From an uncultured Eubacteriales bacterium (GTDB lineage: Bacteria > Bacillota > Clostridia > Christensenellales > CAG-314), in assembly GCA_948938605.1 (NCBI GenBank), contig CARAIG010000030.1, positions 1-48,209 of the forward strand: a stretch of DNA of 48,209 bases, read 5' to 3'. Below are positions 18,376 through 26,628 of the stretch, piece after piece. The notes under the pieces were generated by a model. The model ran no database searches. It was given only the letters and a program-made list of their open reading frames with translations, and was not told the DNA's origin. Every line of letters begins with the position of its first letter. Positions within the stretch are counted from its first letter, which is position 1. The translations under genes and the position numbers were made by a program.

Positions 18376-19638
18376 ATGAAAAAAACACAAGACAAACATT
18401 ATATATCCCGTTCGGAATCCAGCGATATTGCAAAGCAAAATCGTATAACTATTAAGGAACTCACCAAACGCAACGCTTCTTACACAAGGGATGACTACGT
18501 TACCCAAATGAAAGACCCCAAAAATATTGTTGAGTTCGAAAATTTGCATACTTATTTCTACACCGATAACGGCGTAGTAAAAGCGGTAAACGGCGTAACG
18601 TTTGAAATTCCCGAAGGCGCAACCGTAGGTATCGTGGGCGAATCGGGTTGCGGCAAGTCAATTACAAGTATGTCGTTAATGCGTCTTATTCAAGCGCCTG
18701 CCGGACAAATCGTCGACGGCAGTATCCGTTTTAGGTCGAATGTCCGCACCCAAATAGGCAAGGAACCTATTATGGAAGAACAAACGGATGAACAAGGCAA
18801 TCCCGTATTTGTGGTTGCTAAGGACAAGTTGGGACGCACCCGTTACCGTAAAATTTACGAAGAACACGAAGAAGTATTGGATATAGCTAAACTTCCGATG
18901 AGCGAAATGTCCCATATCCGCGGTCGCGAAATATCTATGATATTCCAAGAACCGATGACAAGTTTAAACCCCGTCTTTACAATAGGGGATCAATTGGACG
19001 AAGTAAGTTTACTGCATATAAACGGTATATCTAAGGAACAAGCCAAGGCTCGCAGTATCGAAATGCTGCAACTTGTAGGTATTGCTATGGCGGAGCACGT
19101 GTACAAAAGTTACCCCCACGAATTGTCGGGCGGTATGCGTCAGCGCGTTATGATAGCAATGTCGTTAATATGCAATCCCAAGTTGATAATTGCCGACGAA
19201 CCTACAACGGCGTTGGACGTAACTATACAAGCGCAAATATTGGACTTGTTGCGCGAAGTTAAGCACAAAATCAGCGGCAGCATTATGCTTATTACCCACG
19301 ACTTGGGCGTAATTGCCGAAATGGTGGACTACGTAGTAGTAATGTATGCCGGTCGAATTGTAGAAAAAGGCACCGTTGAAGAAATCTTTAAAAATCCGTT
19401 GCATCCCTATACGGTAGGTTTGCAGCGCAGTAAGCCCGTTGTCGGCAATGATGTCGACAGACTTTATAATATTGACGGCAACGTACCCAACCCTATAAAT
19501 ATGCCTAAAACGTGTTACTTTAAAAACAGATGCGAGCGCGTTTGCGACAAATGCAAGGGCGATTTCCCCGAAATGGTGCAGGTGTCACCCACCCACTTTG
19601 TAGCGTGTTACCTTTATAACGGCAAGGAAAAAAATTGA
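18376..19638 (+). CDS. oppD: Oligopeptide ABC transporter ATPase, OppD-like
   Basis: A 420-residue cytoplasmic ATPase. Walker A is GESGCGKS (88-95), the Q-loop lies in MIFQEPMTSLNP, the ABC signature is LSGGMRQR (250-257), Walker B ends with Asp274-Glu275 (LIIADEPTTALD) and the H-loop is in ITHDLG. The C-terminus carries the oligopeptide-transporter extension (NPLHPYTVGL) and a cysteine cluster (CYFKNRCERVCDKC), which in this family can hold an Fe-S cluster. Between Walker A and the Q-loop there is an unusual charged insert of about 50 residues (around 121-172). It pairs with the OppF-like ATPase to power the permeases. Confidence 0.93.
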   Translation: MKKTQDKHYISRSESSDIAKQNRITIKELTKRNASYTRDDYVTQMKDPKNIVEFENLHTYFYTDNGVVKAVNGVTFEIPEGATVGIVGESGCGKSITSMSLMRLIQAPAGQIVDGSIRFRSNVRTQIGKEPIMEEQTDEQGNPVFVVAKDKLGRTRYRKIYEEHEEVLDIAKLPMSEMSHIRGREISMIFQEPMTSLNPVFTIGDQLDEVSLLHINGISKEQAKARSIEMLQLVGIAMAEHVYKSYPHELSGGMRQRVMIAMSLICNPKLIIADEPTTALDVTIQAQILDLLREVKHKISGSIMLITHDLGVIAEMVDYVVVMYAGRIVEKGTVEEIFKNPLHPYTVGLQRSKPVVGNDVDRLYNIDGNVPNPINMPKTCYFKNRCERVCDKCKGDFPEMVQVSPTHFVACYLYNGKEKN

Positions 19639-19702
19639 AAGAACTCTGTTTCCGTTTAACGGTTGACGAGTACTTTCAAAAAAGGAGATCATAGTTATAA
19701 AT

Positions 19703-20737
19703 ATGAGCGATTTAATCAAAACAAACGAATTAGAAAGCACAACTGTTTCGCAAGAACATTTGTTGCAAATAACTAATTTGCGTAAGTATTTCCAAATAAA
19801 TAAACCGTTTTTAAAAAAGAACAGAGTTTTCCTAAAAGCGGTCGACGGCGTTTCGTTTAACCTTGACGCAGGCAAAACGGTAGGTATAGTTGGCGAATCG
19901 GGTTGCGGCAAAACAACTATGGGACGCACAATTTTGCGATTATACGACGTAACCGACGGACAAATTTTGTTTAACGGTATGGACATTACTAAACTTAAAG
20001 GCGAAGCTTTGCGTAAAGTTCGTCCGCAGTTCCAAATGATTTTCCAAGATCCGTACTCCTCCTTGTCGCCCCGTCTTCCGGTTGGCGAAATCATCGGCGA
20101 AGCGGTAAGGGTGCACAGTATTGTGCCCAAAAGCGAATATAAGGATTACGTAATCGACATAATGCGTAAATGCGGTTTGCAACCGCATTTCTTCGGAAGA
20201 TACCCGCACGAATTTTCGGGCGGACAGCGTCAGCGTATTTGTATTGCCAAGGCGTTGGCGTTAAAACCCAAAATGGTTATCTGCGACGAGCCTGTATCGG
20301 CGTTGGACGTTTCAATTCAAGCGCAAATTATCAACTTGTTTAAGGATCTTCAAGCACAGGATAACCTTGCTTACGTATTTATTTCGCACGACTTGTCGGT
20401 AGTGGAACATATTTCGGATCAAGTAGGAGTTATGTATTTGGGCAATATGGTGGAATTCGCCGACAAAAAGGATTTGTTCGCAAACCCGATGCACCCGTAT
20501 ACGCAAGCATTGCTTTCCGCCGTTCCCGTCCCCGATCCAGATGTCAAAATGAACCGTATTATTTTACATGGCGACATTCCGTCCCCTGCAAATCCGCCTA
20601 AGGGCTGTAAATTCCATACCCGTTGTAGTAAGTGTATGGATATCTGTGCGGAAGTCGAACCGGAATTTAAGGATTACGGTAACGGACATTGCGTTGCTTG
20701 CCACTTGTATTCACAAGGTGAAAATAACAACAAATAG
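19703..20737 (+). CDS. oppF: Oligopeptide ABC transporter ATPase, OppF-like
   Basis: A 344-residue ATPase. Walker A is GESGCGKT (64-71), the signature FSGGQRQR begins at 171, and Walker B ends Asp195-Glu196 (VICDEPVSALD). The C-terminal extension NPMHPYTQALLSAVP and the cysteines in GCKFHTRCSKCMDIC mark it as the F-type partner. The only good ribosome binding site (AAAGGAG, 19680-19686) lies about 16 bases before the ATG, longer than usual; no in-frame ATG, GTG or TTG is closer. It is the last gene of the importer operon and a terminator follows. Confidence 0.93.
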   Translation: MSDLIKTNELESTTVSQEHLLQITNLRKYFQINKPFLKKNRVFLKAVDGVSFNLDAGKTVGIVGESGCGKTTMGRTILRLYDVTDGQILFNGMDITKLKGEALRKVRPQFQMIFQDPYSSLSPRLPVGEIIGEAVRVHSIVPKSEYKDYVIDIMRKCGLQPHFFGRYPHEFSGGQRQRICIAKALALKPKMVICDEPVSALDVSIQAQIINLFKDLQAQDNLAYVFISHDLSVVEHISDQVGVMYLGNMVEFADKKDLFANPMHPYTQALLSAVPVPDPDVKMNRIILHGDIPSPANPPKGCKFHTRCSKCMDICAEVEPEFKDYGNGHCVACHLYSQGENNNK

Positions 20738-20748
20738 ATTTTATTGAA

Positions 20749-20779
20749 AGCCGTTGTATTGCAATATACAGCGGTTTTT
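20749..20779 (+). terminator. Terminator of the Opp operon
   Basis: An 11-pair stem, AGCCGTTGTAT with ATACAGCGGTT including two G-U pairs, has a six-base loop and ends in five T residues. Confidence 0.85.
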
Positions 20780-20952
20780 GTTCTAACCTTGATTAATAGT
20801 CTGCTAGTTTTTTAATAGTATACGGCTATAAGTGATTCGGTTGCAAATTCGCAGTCGCATTGTTACTTCCGTTTCGTTGGATATGTAAAAGCGGTGTGAT
20901 ATATTTGCATAATTTTGTGCTTTTGTAAGATTTGCATTTTAAAAAAATGTTT

Positions 20953-20989
20953 ATAAAAAAAGCCTTTGTATTTTGCGTACAAAGGCTTT
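20953..20989 (-). terminator. Terminator of the EamA transporter gene
   Basis: Twelve-base perfect arms AAAGCCTTTGTA and TACAAAGGCTTT with a seven-base loop; on the minus strand the stem runs into a T tract. Confidence 0.9.
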
Positions 20990-21010
20990 CGTTGTTGTAT
21001 AAGTCGGCTG

Positions 21011-22006
21011 TTATTCCTGTTTTTTGTTTTCTTCGGTTATTTCTTTATTCTGTTCTTTTGTTTTCGAACGTTTTTCCAAAATATGCGGAAAAAGTTCCAT
21101 TATTAAAACTGACGCAACAATTAAAACTCCGCCTACCGCTGTATTCCACACAAATACTTCTGCGCCTACCAATACCGAAATTACAGCGCCTATCGGCGAT
21201 TCACAGGCTAGTATTATTGACGTTTCGGAAGGCGGTAAGTGTTTTTGCGCATATCCCTGTGCAATGTAAGCAAATGCAGTTCCGCCCACCGATACCACAA
21301 TCAGCCGCCAAATGCAGTATGACGGATTAAAAGTAATAGCGGCGTAGTTGCGGCTTTCGAAAATGACGCTGTATAAAGCAAACAGTATTGTTGCCGTTAA
21401 CACTTGCCAAAACGTCATATTCGGGTAATCGATGTCTTTTTTTGCATATGCGTAATCTGTTAAGGCAATCTGTGCGGCAAACAGCAACGCACCCGATAAT
21501 GTAAGTAAGTCGCCTATGACAGTTTCGCTTATTGTCGCATTATTCGGATTTAATCCGGCGTCGGTACTTACGTTAATATTAAGTACAATGCAGCCGGCAA
21601 AAGCAATTGCAACGCCTACAAATGTAACCCAAGACGGGCGTTTTTTTAGCAGTATCCAGGATATAAACGGTACAAATATTACATATGCTACCGTAAAAAA
21701 TCCGTTATGCGAAGGAGTAGTGTATTTAAGACCGATTAACTGTAATGTAAATCCCCCAAACAACATCAAGCCGCCTAACCCTGCAAACAGCAATGTTTTT
21801 AAGTTGAATTTTAATTTGCGCGCAAAAACCGCTGCAAGAATAACCGTTGACACTCCAAAACGTATAGTGTTAATAAGGTTCGGCGTCTCGCTAAATGCCG
21901 CATTAAGTAAATCGTTGTTTAGTACAAACCCCGCGCCCCAAATAATTGCTGTAAAAGACAACATTAAAAGTCCTGCGAGATGTTGCTTTTTGCCTGTTTG
22001 TTGCAT
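21011..22006 (-). CDS. EamA-family (drug/metabolite) transporter
   Basis: A 331-residue inner-membrane protein with about ten hydrophobic helices in two halves, the EamA duplication typical of the drug/metabolite transporter superfamily. Family hallmarks include the opening LLMLSFTAIIWGAGFV, GLKYTTPSHNGFF in the first half and AFAYIAQGYAQKHLPPSETS with ESPIGAVISVLVGAE in the second. The C-terminus is a charged cytoplasmic tail rich in Lys and Glu. It probably exports an amino acid or small metabolite; the substrate is not readable. AAGGAG stands just before the ATG. It is a single-gene unit with its own promoter, a roughly 110-base leader and a terminator, lying between two plus-strand units. 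Confidence 0.9.
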   Translation of the reverse strand: MQQTGKKQHLAGLLMLSFTAIIWGAGFVLNNDLLNAAFSETPNLINTIRFGVSTVILAAVFARKLKFNLKTLLFAGLGGLMLFGGFTLQLIGLKYTTPSHNGFFTVAYVIFVPFISWILLKKRPSWVTFVGVAIAFAGCIVLNINVSTDAGLNPNNATISETVIGDLLTLSGALLFAAQIALTDYAYAKKDIDYPNMTFWQVLTATILFALYSVIFESRNYAAITFNPSYCIWRLIVVSVGGTAFAYIAQGYAQKHLPPSETSIILACESPIGAVISVLVGAEVFVWNTAVGGVLIVASVLIMELFPHILEKRSKTKEQNKEITEENKKQE

Positions 22007-22025
22007 AACGCTCCTTAATATATAA

Positions 22026-22060
22026 ATAACGACAAACCACTAATATTAGTCTGTCGTTAC
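22026..22060 (-). promoter_or_regulatory. Nested hairpin in the EamA leader
   Basis: AACGACA (22028-22034) pairs with TGTCGTT (22052-22058) around a perfect 12-base palindrome ACTAATATTAGT (22039-22050). It lies in the 5' leader just ahead of the ribosome binding site. A smaller GGGA/TCCC hairpin lies upstream in the same leader. I could not match it to a known riboswitch. Confidence 0.55.
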
Positions 22061-22123
22061 AATTCCTAGGTGAATGGACAAGGGATTTCTCCCACATTTC
22101 CTTTGGTATTAAATTATATGCTA

Positions 22124-22152
22124 ATTTTACCGTAAAGGATACAATTTGTCAA
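22124..22152 (-). promoter_or_regulatory. Promoter of the EamA transporter gene
   Basis: On the minus strand, TTGACA (22147-22152), a 17-base spacer and TAAAAT (22124-22129). It predicts a leader of about 110 bases. Confidence 0.85.
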
Positions 22153-22225
22153 GTAAATATTGTTATTGATATGCTTGCAATACATCAAAAGAAAACGGGG
22201 TTCGCTATTAATGAAAAAATCTATA

Positions 22226-22254
22226 TTGTGTTTTTAGTTTTAATTGTATATACT
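22226..22254 (+). promoter_or_regulatory. Promoter of the YhhN-like gene
   Basis: TTGTGT (22226-22231), a 17-base spacer and TATACT (22249-22254), about 50 bases before the gene's ATG. Confidence 0.6.
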
Positions 22255-22308
22255 ATTTATACCGATTAGCGCAAGACATTTCGGCAGTTTAAGCAGGTGA
22301 GGGATATT

Positions 22309-22962
22309 ATGGTAGTAAAAATAGTGGCAATAGTTGCGTTTTCGTTATTAACGCTTACGCTTGTAGTGTTAAAAGCGTTAAAAATCGGCAACCGTCGTCG
22401 CGGTGTAGTCAAAATGCTGACGGCGGCTTTATTCGTAGGATTAGGCATTTACGGTTGCGTAATCCAAGGTGGACAATTACATATAATACTTGCGGTAGGA
22501 CTGTTTTTTGCGTCTATGGGGGACCTGTTTTTGGTTTTTATGGACAATCACAAATTTTTTGTTGCGGGAGTATTAAGTTTTGCTTTGGCAAGTACCACAC
22601 TGTCGGTTTACGCAATTATGTTTTACGGTTGGACATTTTGGGCGTTGCTGCCGTTTGCGGTAATGATAGTATTAAACATTGATATGCAAATTACTAAAAT
22701 ATATTCTTTCGGCAAAGACATAATCGACCTTAACATATATACAGTATGCGTAAGCTTGTGCGGAAGTTTAGGGATAACTGCTGCCTGTTCGATAGGAAGC
22801 GTTCAGGCAATTTTGTTTGGCGTCGGTTGTTTTATGTATATGCTTAGCGATGTGTGTCTTGGGTTGTATCTGCTCAAATTCCGTCATAGAGCATTGGATA
22901 TAGTTAATACATTGCTGTATTTTCCGGGAATGCTGTTAATTGCGTTGAGTTTAGTATTTTAA
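22309..22962 (+). CDS. YhhN/TMEM86-family membrane protein (lysoplasmalogenase-like)
   Basis: A 217-residue protein with about eight hydrophobic helices. The pattern fits the YhhN family: a KMLTAALFVG helix, the acidic motif SMGDLFLVF, KFFVAGVLSFALAS, and a late MYMLSDVCLGLYLL helix whose Asp pairs with that of the GDLF motif in the family's active site. Family members hydrolyse the vinyl-ether bond of lysoplasmalogens; whether this one does is inference. The start is the ATG at 22309 because AGGTGAGGG sits five bases before it; the GTG at 22297 is part of that binding site. It has its own promoter and terminator. Plasmalogens are common in anaerobic Clostridia, which fits. Confidence 0.8.
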   Translation: MVVKIVAIVAFSLLTLTLVVLKALKIGNRRRGVVKMLTAALFVGLGIYGCVIQGGQLHIILAVGLFFASMGDLFLVFMDNHKFFVAGVLSFALASTTLSVYAIMFYGWTFWALLPFAVMIVLNIDMQITKIYSFGKDIIDLNIYTVCVSLCGSLGITAACSIGSVQAILFGVGCFMYMLSDVCLGLYLLKFRHRALDIVNTLLYFPGMLLIALSLVF

Positions 22963-23006
22963 TAACCTAGTATTTCGATATAAAAATAATTATAACATTC
23001 TACATT

Positions 23007-23038
23007 TACGCGGATAATACATCTGCGTATTTTTTTTT
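23007..23038 (+). terminator. Terminator of the YhhN-like gene
   Basis: Nine-base arms TACGCGGAT and ATCTGCGTA (one G-U pair) with a five-base loop, followed by nine T residues. Confidence 0.88.
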
Positions 23039-23181
23039 GCGAAAATTAGTAAATTTGAGCTGTTTGGTTAAAAATGAGCATATAATAACAGTATTGTATT
23101 ATAGTTTTTCGGTTTTTATATTTTTAGACGAAATTAATTTTTCGCCAAAGCAAAAAAATCTTCAAAAAATTTAAAATAATG

Positions 23182-23210
23182 TTGATTTTGACAAATTATA
23201 GTGGTAAAAT
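23182..23210 (+). promoter_or_regulatory. Promoter of the glucan operon
   Basis: TTGATT (23182-23187), a 17-base spacer ending TGG, and TAAAAT (23205-23210), an extended -10 promoter. Expected start is near 23217, giving a leader of about 60 bases. From 22963 to 23180 I see only the previous gene's terminator. Confidence 0.7.
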
Positions 23211-23212
23211 AA

Positions 23213-23250
23213 TGCTTGGTGAATTGTCGTTTAGGATAATTTACCAAGCA
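23213..23250 (+). promoter_or_regulatory. Inverted repeat at the transcript start of the glucan operon
   Basis: Perfect eight-base arms TGCTTGGT (23213-23220) and ACCAAGCA (23243-23250) with a 22-base interval. It straddles the expected start point, so it could be a repressor operator or a 5' stem-loop of the message. Confidence 0.55.
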
Positions 23251-23277
23251 TATTTATTCGTATATACGGAGGATACA

Positions 23278-24750
23278 ATGCGAGCAAGCGGTATTTTACT
23301 TCATATTACGTCGTTACCGGGTAATTGCGGTGTAGGAACATTAGGCGATGTTGACGGCTTTATTGACTTTTTACGTGAATCTAAGCAGACATATTGGCAA
23401 GTACTGCCTATTACGCCGACCGACTTTGTAAATTCCCCTTATGCCAGTCCGTCGGCATTTGCAGGAAATACTTTATTAATAGACAGCGGTGAACTTGTTC
23501 GCGACGGATTGCTTGACGAGCATACAGCGTTATGCGGAAGCAAGGCGCGCGGCAACGATTACGGTTATGCAGTTTATCACAAGGATATCATTCTGCGCGA
23601 AGCCTATTCTAATTTTTTGAAAATCAATCCGCCTGCGGACTATTCCGAATTTCGTTCGGCAAACCATTATTGGCTGCCCGATTATGCGCTGTTTTGTGCG
23701 GTTAAACGGCACTTTAACGGAAAGTCGTGGTTGGAGTGGGACGACGAATCTATACGTATGCGCACCCCTGCGGCATTGCACAAATACCGCGATTTGTTGG
23801 AATACGAAATAGGTTATATTGAATTTTGTCAATATATATTCGACAAACAGTGGCGTACGTTCCGTACTAAGCTTAAAGCTAACAATATAAAAATTATCGG
23901 GGACATTCCCATTTACGTGGCGTACGATTCGGCAGACGTATGGGCACACTCGGAATTGTTCGATTTAACCAAGGATCGCCGTCCCGCTTGGGTTGCAGGC
24001 GTTCCGCCTGATTATTTTTCTGCCGACGGTCAATTGTGGGGCAATCCGCTTTACGATTGGGACGCTATGAAAAAGCAAAAGTACGATTGGTGGCTGCGTA
24101 GGGTTGCCAAATGCGCCGAACTGTTCGACGTATTGCGTATCGACCATTTTCGCGCGTTCGACAGTTATTATGCTATTAAATACGGCGAAGCAACCGCCCG
24201 TCGCGGACATTGGCGCAAGGGCATAGGCTACGAGTTTTTAAAAATTTTGCAGGATTCCGTTCCCAACCTTACAATCATCGCCGAAGATTTGGGCGACATT
24301 CCGCAAAGCGTTTTGGACTTGCGCGATAAATGCGGACTTGCCGGTATGAAAGTTGTACAGTTCGCTTACGACGGTAACGAACGTAACGCGTTTTTACCGC
24401 AAAATTTCAACGAACATTGCGTAGCGTATTTAGGTACTCACGATAACGACACAACCGTCGGTTGGTGGAACGGTTTGGAGGCTTGGCAGCGCGATACGGT
24501 CAAACGCCTAAGCAACGTTTCGGGCGAACATATTTCGTTGGAACTGATCGAACGTCTTGCGGAAAGCAAAGCGGATACGGTAATTTATTCGTTGCAGGAC
24601 ATAGCCGAAAACGGTACCGAACAACGTATGAATATTCCCGGCACTTTGGGTTGCTGGAAATATATGGCAAAAAAAGGCGACTATTCCGCCGAAAAATACA
24701 AGTGGTTGCTGTCGCTTACCGAACGCACAAACCGCACAAACAACAGATAG
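23278..24750 (+). CDS. malQ: 4-alpha-glucanotransferase
   Basis: A 490-residue GH77 amylomaltase that moves alpha-1,4-glucan segments between chains, releasing glucose. It opens with the family signature RASGILLHITSLPG and has SPYASPSAFAGN. The catalytic nucleophile is Asp289 (RIDHFRAFDSY), the acid/base Glu336 (IIAEDLGDIP) and the third acid Asp389 (GTHDNDT). The start is the ATG at 23278, with GGAGG six bases before it; the reading frame stays open upstream to 23179, but those codons overlap the promoter. It leads a four-gene operon with glgB, glgP and an amylase, so it serves glycogen or maltodextrin turnover. Confidence 0.97.
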   Translation: MRASGILLHITSLPGNCGVGTLGDVDGFIDFLRESKQTYWQVLPITPTDFVNSPYASPSAFAGNTLLIDSGELVRDGLLDEHTALCGSKARGNDYGYAVYHKDIILREAYSNFLKINPPADYSEFRSANHYWLPDYALFCAVKRHFNGKSWLEWDDESIRMRTPAALHKYRDLLEYEIGYIEFCQYIFDKQWRTFRTKLKANNIKIIGDIPIYVAYDSADVWAHSELFDLTKDRRPAWVAGVPPDYFSADGQLWGNPLYDWDAMKKQKYDWWLRRVAKCAELFDVLRIDHFRAFDSYYAIKYGEATARRGHWRKGIGYEFLKILQDSVPNLTIIAEDLGDIPQSVLDLRDKCGLAGMKVVQFAYDGNERNAFLPQNFNEHCVAYLGTHDNDTTVGWWNGLEAWQRDTVKRLSNVSGEHISLELIERLAESKADTVIYSLQDIAENGTEQRMNIPGTLGCWKYMAKKGDYSAEKYKWLLSLTERTNRTNNR

Positions 24751-24759
24751 GGGGAGCTT

Positions 24760-26601
24760 ATGTCACAATTTACCGAATTTTACAACGGCGACAGTTGTAA
24801 CGCTTACGAACTGCTCGGTTGTCACAAGGTTTCGGACGGCGTTTACCGTTTTGCAGTATGGGCGCCTAACGCCAAGGATGTCTGCGTTATAGGCGACTTT
24901 AACAATTGGCTTGTGCATCACAACAAGTTGAGTTTAATCGACGGCATATGGCAGGCGGAAGTGAAAGCGCGTGACGGCGATTGTTATAAATTTGCAATTA
25001 CCACGCAAAACGGCGACATTCTTTATAAAGCCGATCCTTATGCAAGGTATGCCGAAGTACGTCCGCGCACAGCAAGCCGTATTTTTGACCCCGATCAAAA
25101 ATTTGAGTTTACCGATAGCGACTGGATCGAAAAACAGCAAAAAAACGGTGTTTACAAAAATCCCGTCAACATTTACGAAGTGCACGCCGGTTCTTGGCGC
25201 AGGCATTACGACGGAAGATTGTACACATACCGAGATCTTGCCAAATACTTAGTTCCTTACGTTAAAAAAATGGGTTATACCCATGTGGAATTTATGCCGT
25301 TGGCCGAACATCCGTTTGACGGTTCGTGGGGATATCAGGTGACGGGCTTTTATGCGCCCACAAGCAGATACGGTACTCCCGACGACTTAAAGTATTTAAT
25401 AAACCAGTTCCACAAGGCGGGTATAGGAGTAATCTTGGACTGGGTTCCCGCGCATTTTTGCAAGGATGCACACGGACTTATCGAGTTTGACGGTACTTGC
25501 TGTTACGAATCGGCAGACGATTTTAAAAAGGAACACAAAAGTTGGGGTACCCGTATTTTTGACTATTCCCGTTACGAAGTGCAAAGTTTCCTTGTATCAA
25601 ACGCATTGTACTGGCTTAAAGAATTTCACTTCGACGGTTTGCGCGTAGACGCCGTTGCAAGTATGCTTTATTTGGATTACGACCGCAAGGACGGCGAATG
25701 GCGTCCTAACAAATGGGGCGGCAAGGAAAACCTCGAAGCAATCGACTTTTTGCGTAAGTTGTCTTGCAAGGTATTCGAAACTTGTCCGTATGCGCTGTTC
25801 GTTGCTGAGGAATCGACAGCATTTCCCAAAGTTACTCATCCGACGTACGTCGGCGGACTGGGCTTCAATTACAAGTGGAATATGGGTTGGATGAACGACG
25901 TGTTGAGTTATATGAAGACCGATACTTTGTGGCGTAACGAACATCACAACAAACTGACGTTTTCCATGTGCTACGCTTACAGTGAAAATTACATTTTGCC
26001 GTTATCTCACGATGAAGTAGTGCATTTAAAGGGCAGTTTGATTAACAAAATGTTCGGTGAATACGACACAAAGTTTGCCCAACTTAAATCGTTGCTCGGT
26101 TACCAATACGCACACCCCGGTAAAAAACTCAATTTTATGGGCGTGGAACTTGCTCAATGGAACGAATGGAGCGAGGAGCGCGAATTGGACTGGTCATTGC
26201 TTACATATCCCAAACACGACAGTCACCGTCGGTTTGTGTGCGACTTAAACAAAACGTATGCCAAGTATAAACCGCTTTATCAAAACGATTCAACTTGGGA
26301 AGGCTTTAAGTGGCTGCTTGCCGACGACTCTAAAAACAGCGTACTTGCTTTCGAACGTATCGACAAGCGCGGTAACGTCGTACTTGCGGTAATCAATTTC
26401 AGCGTGTACGATTACTATAATTACGGTTTTAATATGGACGCAGGCGAGTATAAATTGATACTTAACAGCGATGAGTTTAAATACGGCGGCAGGGGATTGA
26501 AAGTCGAAGAAACGTTTGCAACAAATGCAGACGGCTATGCCGAAATTACAATGCCCGCTTCAAGCGTAATGTATTTTTATAAGTCCGCGAGTAAAAAATA
26601 A
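24760..26601 (+). CDS. glgB: 1,4-alpha-glucan branching enzyme
   Basis: A 613-residue GH13 branching enzyme that makes the alpha-1,6 branches of glycogen. The N-terminal CBM48 domain shows FAVWAPNAKDVCVIGDFNNW. The catalytic barrel carries the DWVPAHF motif, nucleophile Asp297 (GLRVDAVAS), acid/base Glu350 (VAEEST) and Asp418 (LPLSHDEV). The C-terminal all-beta domain ends with SSVMYFYKS. Its length fits the short bacterial form without the extra N1 domain. It starts nine bases after malQ with a GGGGGAG site. With no glgA or glgC nearby, the synthetic genes must lie elsewhere. Confidence 0.97.
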   Translation: MSQFTEFYNGDSCNAYELLGCHKVSDGVYRFAVWAPNAKDVCVIGDFNNWLVHHNKLSLIDGIWQAEVKARDGDCYKFAITTQNGDILYKADPYARYAEVRPRTASRIFDPDQKFEFTDSDWIEKQQKNGVYKNPVNIYEVHAGSWRRHYDGRLYTYRDLAKYLVPYVKKMGYTHVEFMPLAEHPFDGSWGYQVTGFYAPTSRYGTPDDLKYLINQFHKAGIGVILDWVPAHFCKDAHGLIEFDGTCCYESADDFKKEHKSWGTRIFDYSRYEVQSFLVSNALYWLKEFHFDGLRVDAVASMLYLDYDRKDGEWRPNKWGGKENLEAIDFLRKLSCKVFETCPYALFVAEESTAFPKVTHPTYVGGLGFNYKWNMGWMNDVLSYMKTDTLWRNEHHNKLTFSMCYAYSENYILPLSHDEVVHLKGSLINKMFGEYDTKFAQLKSLLGYQYAHPGKKLNFMGVELAQWNEWSEERELDWSLLTYPKHDSHRRFVCDLNKTYAKYKPLYQNDSTWEGFKWLLADDSKNSVLAFERIDKRGNVVLAVINFSVYDYYNYGFNMDAGEYKLILNSDEFKYGGRGLKVEETFATNADGYAEITMPASSVMYFYKSASKK

Positions 26602-26628
26602 ATTATACCACACTAGGGAGACTATTTT

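Noticed and set aside
20932..21330. 132-codon frame on the plus strand
   Set aside because: It lies over the 3' end of the EamA gene and across its terminator, with no ribosome binding site.
23179..23277. Upstream in-frame extension of malQ
   Set aside because: It covers the promoter and the inverted repeat; GGAGG and the family start RASGILLH point to 23278.
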